DNA from: Sclerurus mexicanus
Taxonomy: Eukaryota > Chordata > Aves > Passeriformes > Furnariidae
Length of the DNA: 64,000 nucleotides
Assembly: GCA_013396755.1 (NCBI GenBank)
Contig: VWZF01004872.1
Coordinates: 806,001-870,000, forward strand
Reading direction: 5' to 3'
Notes under the pieces: model-generated
The model's database searches: none
What the model saw: only the letters and a program-made list of their open reading frames with translations
What the model was told of the DNA's origin: nothing
Part shown: positions 61,701 through 64,000 of the stretch, piece after piece
Numbering within the stretch: position 1 is the stretch's first letter
Layout of the letters: each line of letters starts with the position of its first letter
Translations under genes and position numbers: made by a program

Positions 61701-63875
61701 ATACCACAATTACAGAATGAATCTGTATTACAAAGAGGGCAAAATGTTTTATCATTCTGAAATCAAATTTCTCAGAGTTCATATAACCATGAGTGAAAGG
61801 CTAGTAACAATTTAAAAGCCGAAATTGATTCCTCTTTCCCATTACATACTTCTTCAGAGGCAGAGGATGTGTGTTCAGCTTGTGCTGGTCTTGGAACTGA
61901 CAGTCCTGCTCCTGGTAAAGACACGTTAGACAGACGCCGCTTTCTCACTCCACTGCAGTTGTTTGGAATCTTGAAGGCACATCGCTTATGGTAGTTTAAA
62001 CCACAACCTGAAAGAGTAGTTCTTCTATTCACAAAAACTCTCAACATTCAAAGTAACAAAAACCATACTAACATTTTGATAAAGCACTTTAAAAAGATGA
62101 TCCAGGAAAATGGTAAATGCAGCAATACACTGTGGTGTTAAATTGTCTAATTTTAGTGTTCTTGATGCAATTCACAGAAACAGCTTTTTCTGCACTAATT
62201 ATAATACTGGTCTCCAGTAAGCCCAGCAGTAGAAACAAGGTCTAAGACTTGGAAGCAGCTGATCTCCCACCACCAGGAGGCTTTCATCACTCCCTAACTT
62301 TGGAACACAAGAGCCAGGGAGAAGCCAAGGAGAAGGCAGCGTCAGTACCTGACAGCAGGCTGCAGAGTGCTCCGAAGCCAGCTGGATGAAGGCCATAAGG
62401 AAAGGGATTCCCCTTTGGGAGTCTCTCCAAAGTATGTGCTCCTTGTGCAAACAACACATGGTCATAAGCTAGCTATTTGTTTTAAAGTGGGAAACAAGAA
62501 CACTTCTTAAGTCATTTGCCCAAGGTCACACACAGTTTGCCTTAATGCCAAGATCAGAACTTGGGTCTTCTGATGCACAAACCCTTCCAACTATGAAATA
62601 CTATGTTTATCACTTGCTTTTACACCAAATACGATAAAATTTCTTCTTCCTCATCTTATATAGATATACACACACACAAATACACTAAATATCATAGACT
62701 TACCTTCACATTTTAATCCTTGTCGTACCAAACCCCAAAGCATCTCTCCGCAGTAGTCACAAAAAGTAGGAGCCTTGTAGGAATGCACATAAAGTGCATG
62801 AGGACGAATCTGGAAATCTTCAACAGTAGCCAAAGCTTTTAAAAAAATCACAGCAAGTTATGGTTCTTACCACAGAACCAACAAGGATTTATGGAAAGAA
62901 CACGCTGTTTTAAAAACAGCTAATTCAAAGAACACTAACGAGCTGTTTAGACAGCAGTATTTTACTCTATACCATTTAAATAGACATTTAGGAGACTACA
63001 TAGTTTTCAGTAAACTTTTTTATTAAGGAAAAAAATCCAGTGAGCTCTGTAGGCTAATCGACACAACTAATCAACAGTATGAGTCACAGTGTTGAAAACC
63101 TCACTAAGTTGAAGGCAAGTACACCAAGCTTTGCTAAAAATAACAGTAAACATTTGAAAGAGCAACTTAATTTTCAAGCTGTTTTGTAACCTACAAAATT
63201 TTCAAAGACAAGACAGTTCTGTGGGTTAATAACCACCACTCTAAGGACTATTATTTAAAGAAACTGTTTTTAAGTACTACACTAATGCTTAAGAGTCTGT
63301 TTTTATAGGCATGATTCAGCAACTATGTTTATATAAAGTTTTACAGCAGTATAAGCCATCAATAGCAAAAGCCACAGCACAATAAGGCAGATCTAAGCAA
63401 AGAAAATCAGTGACAGGGTTGGAAGAAACTCTGGATCTTACCTGCATTTCAGCTTAAGCAATTACAATACTAAATTGATATAATTTCATATTTGTATACT
63501 TCAGATTTATTTATAATACCAAACCAGAAGATGATTAAAACAGGACAATGAAAAAACAACAAAACTGAGTACTGAAGCACCAGTACCATGTGGATTTTCT
63601 TGGAAACCTCTACCCCAAAGTATATGCAACTTAAGACAAAGAGCTTAAGGGAGGCACAAAAATAGTGCTCCATGAAGTCCTATTTTCTATTAATCTACTG
63701 AATAAAGCGCTGTTCCACTGTCACACTAATACCTACCAGAGAGTACAACCTCAACAAGATCTCCCTCATGTATCTCTTCTGCTGATGTAATTCGTTGCAA
63801 AATATTATCTGAGTTCAGGTCATGACGGAACAGCAGAATTTTGTCATACATGCCAAAGAAACCACACTCGGGGAA
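37625..63875 (-). CDS. PRKD3: PRKD3, serine/threonine kinase D3 (5' incomplete)
   Basis: Seventeen exons joined in frame give 793 residues; the human protein has 890, so the first ~97 residues lie beyond the right edge. PRKD3 is a protein kinase D: a cytosolic and Golgi-associated CaMK-group kinase recruited by diacylglycerol and activated by PKC. In order: two C1 zinc fingers (HALYVHSYKAPTFC..., HTFAVHSYTRPTIC...) with complete Cys/His sets; an acidic Ser-rich linker; a PH domain (STMVKEGWMVHYT to EKAIRQALMPV); the kinase domain with glycine loop GSGQFGIVYGG, Lys in VAIKV, catalytic HCDLKPEN, DFGFAR and activation loop [16 protein letters not shown] with both serines. The C-terminus HFIMAPNPDDMEEDP matches PRKD3 and lacks the PRKD1/2 PDZ-binding ends, which decides the paralogue. 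All junctions are GT-AG with agreeing phases; no lesion was seen. It is convergent with NDUFAF7. Introns contain four CR1 fragments. Confidence 0.97.
38583..38668 (-). CDS. PRKD3: PRKD3 exon, kinase C-lobe end
   Basis: An 86-nt exon: IDLINNLLQVKMRKRFSVDK then SLSHPWLQ. Confidence 0.97.
39374..39641 (-). CDS. PRKD3: PRKD3 exon, DFG and activation loop
   Basis: A 268-nt exon: [20 protein letters not shown], then [40 protein letters not shown] and ending WKEISSE. Both activation-loop serines are present. Confidence 0.97.
40487..40585 (-). CDS. PRKD3: PRKD3 exon, catalytic loop
   Basis: A 99-nt exon: ILVALRNLHFKNIVHCDLKP then ENVLLASAEPFPQ. HCDLKPEN is the catalytic loop; PKDs have Cys where most kinases have Arg. 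Confidence 0.97.
41040..41201 (-). CDS. PRKD3: PRKD3 exon, kinase N-lobe
   Basis: A 162-nt exon: NLHHPGIVNLECMFETPERV, then [20 protein letters not shown] and ITKFMVTQ. Confidence 0.97.
41786..41892 (-). CDS. PRKD3: PRKD3 exon, catalytic lysine
   Basis: A 107-nt exon: KHRKTGRDVAIKVIDKMRFP then TKQESQLRNEVAILQ. AIK supplies the ATP-contacting Lys and RNEV the helix-C Glu. Confidence 0.97.
42893..43267 (+). mobile_element. CR1 LINE, 5'-truncated copy
   Basis: About 375 bp: TTCAGCCTGGAGAAGACGAG, AGGTTCTTCCCGCAGAGG, GGGCACTGGAAGAGGCTCCC and the end TATTCTGTGATTCTGTGA. It is antisense in a PRKD3 intron. Confidence 0.93.
45254..45326 (-). CDS. PRKD3: PRKD3 exon, kinase glycine loop
   Basis: A 73-nt exon: DISSVYQIFADEVLGSGQFG then IVYG. 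It carries the ATP-binding glycine loop. Confidence 0.97.
45699..45751 (-). CDS. PRKD3: PRKD3 exon
   Basis: A 53-nt exon: ELSLSISVSNCQVQENV, a conserved pre-kinase segment. Confidence 0.95.
46565..46709 (+). mobile_element. CR1 LINE, 3'-end fragment
   Basis: About 145 bp: CAGGCCCACCTGGATGCATT, GGACTAGATGATCTCCAGAG and CAATTCTGTGATTCTGT. Antisense in a PRKD3 intron. Confidence 0.92.
49027..49303 (-). CDS. PRKD3: PRKD3 exon, end of PH domain and linker
   Basis: A 277-nt exon: EIPLSEILQVTQPRDFSNVV, then PYCFEIITDTMVYFVGENNG and GWEKAIRQALMPVTPQ. The conserved Trp of the last PH helix is present. Confidence 0.95.
50937..51014 (-). CDS. PRKD3: PRKD3 exon, PH domain
   Basis: A 78-nt, phase-0 exon: RKRHYWRLDSKCLTLFQNES then GTKYYK. 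Confidence 0.97.
53702..53825 (-). CDS. PRKD3: PRKD3 exon, start of PH domain
   Basis: A 124-nt exon: PSTSNNIPLMRVVQSIKHTK, then RKSSTMVKEGWMVHYTSRDN and L. Donor CTG|gtcagt. Confidence 0.96.
55290..55473 (-). CDS. PRKD3: PRKD3 exon, acidic linker
   Basis: A 184-nt exon: PASPGQDLDMPMEVDSSEMN, then an Asp/Glu-rich part ending KDEEAVKTI. It is the variable linker between C1b and PH. Confidence 0.93.
56432..56738 (-). mobile_element. CR1-like LINE, internally deleted copy
   Basis: On the minus strand, reverse-transcriptase sequence (SGVPQG-like and LFNIFINDLDDG, FADDT motifs in broken frames) passes directly into a CR1 3' tail ending GGCCTTGTCCAACTTCAGCC. The part normally between them is missing. 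It is in sense orientation in a PRKD3 intron. Confidence 0.8.
57364..57441 (-). CDS. PRKD3: PRKD3 exon, second half of C1b
   Basis: A 78-nt exon: CRFNCHKRCASKVPRDCLGE then VIFNG, completing the C1b zinc ligands. Confidence 0.96.
60167..60356 (-). CDS. PRKD3: PRKD3 exon, first half of C1b
   Basis: A 190-nt exon: RCCPEPSKRIPSWSGRPIWM, then VPHTFAVHSYTRPTICQYCK and RLLKGLFRQGMQCK. Confidence 0.95.
60476..61196 (+). mobile_element. CR1 LINE, reverse-transcriptase fragment
   Basis: About 720 bp of the CR1 ORF2 region: AACTACCAACCAGTCAGCCT (NYRPVSL), AGCCAGCATGGCTTCATCAA (QHGFIKGKSC), a broken SGVPQG region and ACCTGGACAAGCTCAAGAAG. Stops and indels interrupt every frame and the 3' tail is absent. 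Antisense in a PRKD3 intron, 119 bp from the C1b exon. Confidence 0.88.
61850..62007 (-). CDS. PRKD3: PRKD3 exon, second half of C1a
   Basis: A 158-nt exon: CGLNYHKRCAFKIPNNCSGV, RKRRLSNVSLPG and a linker ending SSASEE. RRLSNVS is a basic phosphorylation-type site; in PKDs this region binds 14-3-3 (inference). Confidence 0.95.
62704..62835 (-). CDS. PRKD3: PRKD3 exon, first half of C1a
   Basis: A 132-nt exon: LATVEDFQIRPHALYVHSYK, APTFCDYCGEMLWGLVRQGL and KCE. It supplies the first His and three Cys of zinc finger C1a. Confidence 0.96.
63737..63875 (-). CDS. PRKD3: PRKD3 exon, first in window
   Basis: A 139-nt exon: FPECGFFGMYDKILLFRHDL, then SAEEIHEGDLVEVVLS. Acceptor cttttgcag. It is part of the N-terminal ubiquitin-like fold preceding C1a. 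Confidence 0.95.
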
Positions 63876-64000
63876 CTGCAAAAGAAAGCAAACTCTAAAT
63901 TAAGACATGTTCTTTGATAATCCTATCCATCAATGTTTTAAACAAGCTACAGAACTCAAGAGTGTTAAGGGAAACAAAACTGATCTCCTTATTTTTGAGG

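Larger units (their letters stand above)
37799..63736 (-). other. PRKD3 introns: content
   Basis: Long AT-rich introns. The largest exon-free parts are 41893-45253, 45752-49026, 51015-53701, 57442-60166 and 62836-63736. Besides the four CR1 fragments I recognise no nested gene, RNA gene or processed pseudogene. A segment at about 49740-50350 looks like unique or very old repeat sequence and is not classified. An A18 run lies near 43768. Confidence 0.45.

Overview
The window is vertebrate nuclear DNA, almost certainly from a bird. It has long introns with GT-AG borders, an AT-rich background with a few GC-rich promoter islands, and about nine CR1-type LINE fragments that end in the avian CR1 tail (ATTCTATGA or TTCTGTGATTCTG). 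Five neighbouring genes are recognisable from translated exons: SULT6B1 (minus), CEBPZOS (plus), CEBPZ (minus), NDUFAF7 (plus) and PRKD3 (minus). As I recall, human 2p22 has the same order and orientation, so this is a conserved syntenic block. The species cannot be told from the sequence alone. Nothing bacterial, CRISPR-like or tRNA-like was seen.

Layout. 1-2281: no gene seen. 2282-5891: remains of SULT6B1, six recognisable exons with several independent disabling lesions, so a pseudogene. 5892-9467: no recognised gene, but an AT-rich hairpin and an unexplained GC-rich open frame. 9468-10714: LTR-type repeats in inverted orientation, one with a tandemly doubled R-like segment. 10715-11460: GC-rich, CpG-containing sequence, a candidate promoter island. 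12226-12619: the last two coding exons of the micro-gene CEBPZOS, tail to tail with CEBPZ. 12699-28019: CEBPZ, with 16 complete coding exons plus nine bases of exon 1. 28021-34221: NDUFAF7, with the end of one exon plus eight complete ones. 34222-37624: the shared 3' space of NDUFAF7 and PRKD3. 37625-63875: 17 PRKD3 coding exons, with roughly the first 100 codons lying beyond the right edge.

Every CEBPZ, NDUFAF7 and PRKD3 exon listed keeps the reading frame across its junctions (checked by splice phase and length). The intact exons add up to 1017, 375 and 793 residues, so only N-terminal parts are missing. CEBPZ and NDUFAF7 are head to head and must share a bidirectional promoter. That promoter, CEBPZ exon 1 and the start of NDUFAF7 are absent: the single N at 28020 joins CEBPZ exon-1 sequence directly to NDUFAF7 exon sequence, so it stands for a collapsed gap.

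The genes are housekeeping in character: ribosome biogenesis or transcription (CEBPZ), mitochondrial complex I assembly (NDUFAF7), a small mitochondrial membrane protein (CEBPZOS) and DAG-activated signalling (PRKD3). They are linked by position, not by one pathway. I found no new multi-gene system. The most interesting signals are the decay of SULT6B1, the hidden gap at 28020, the CEBPZOS/CEBPZ antisense 3' arrangement, and the LTR pair at 9.5-10.7 kb.
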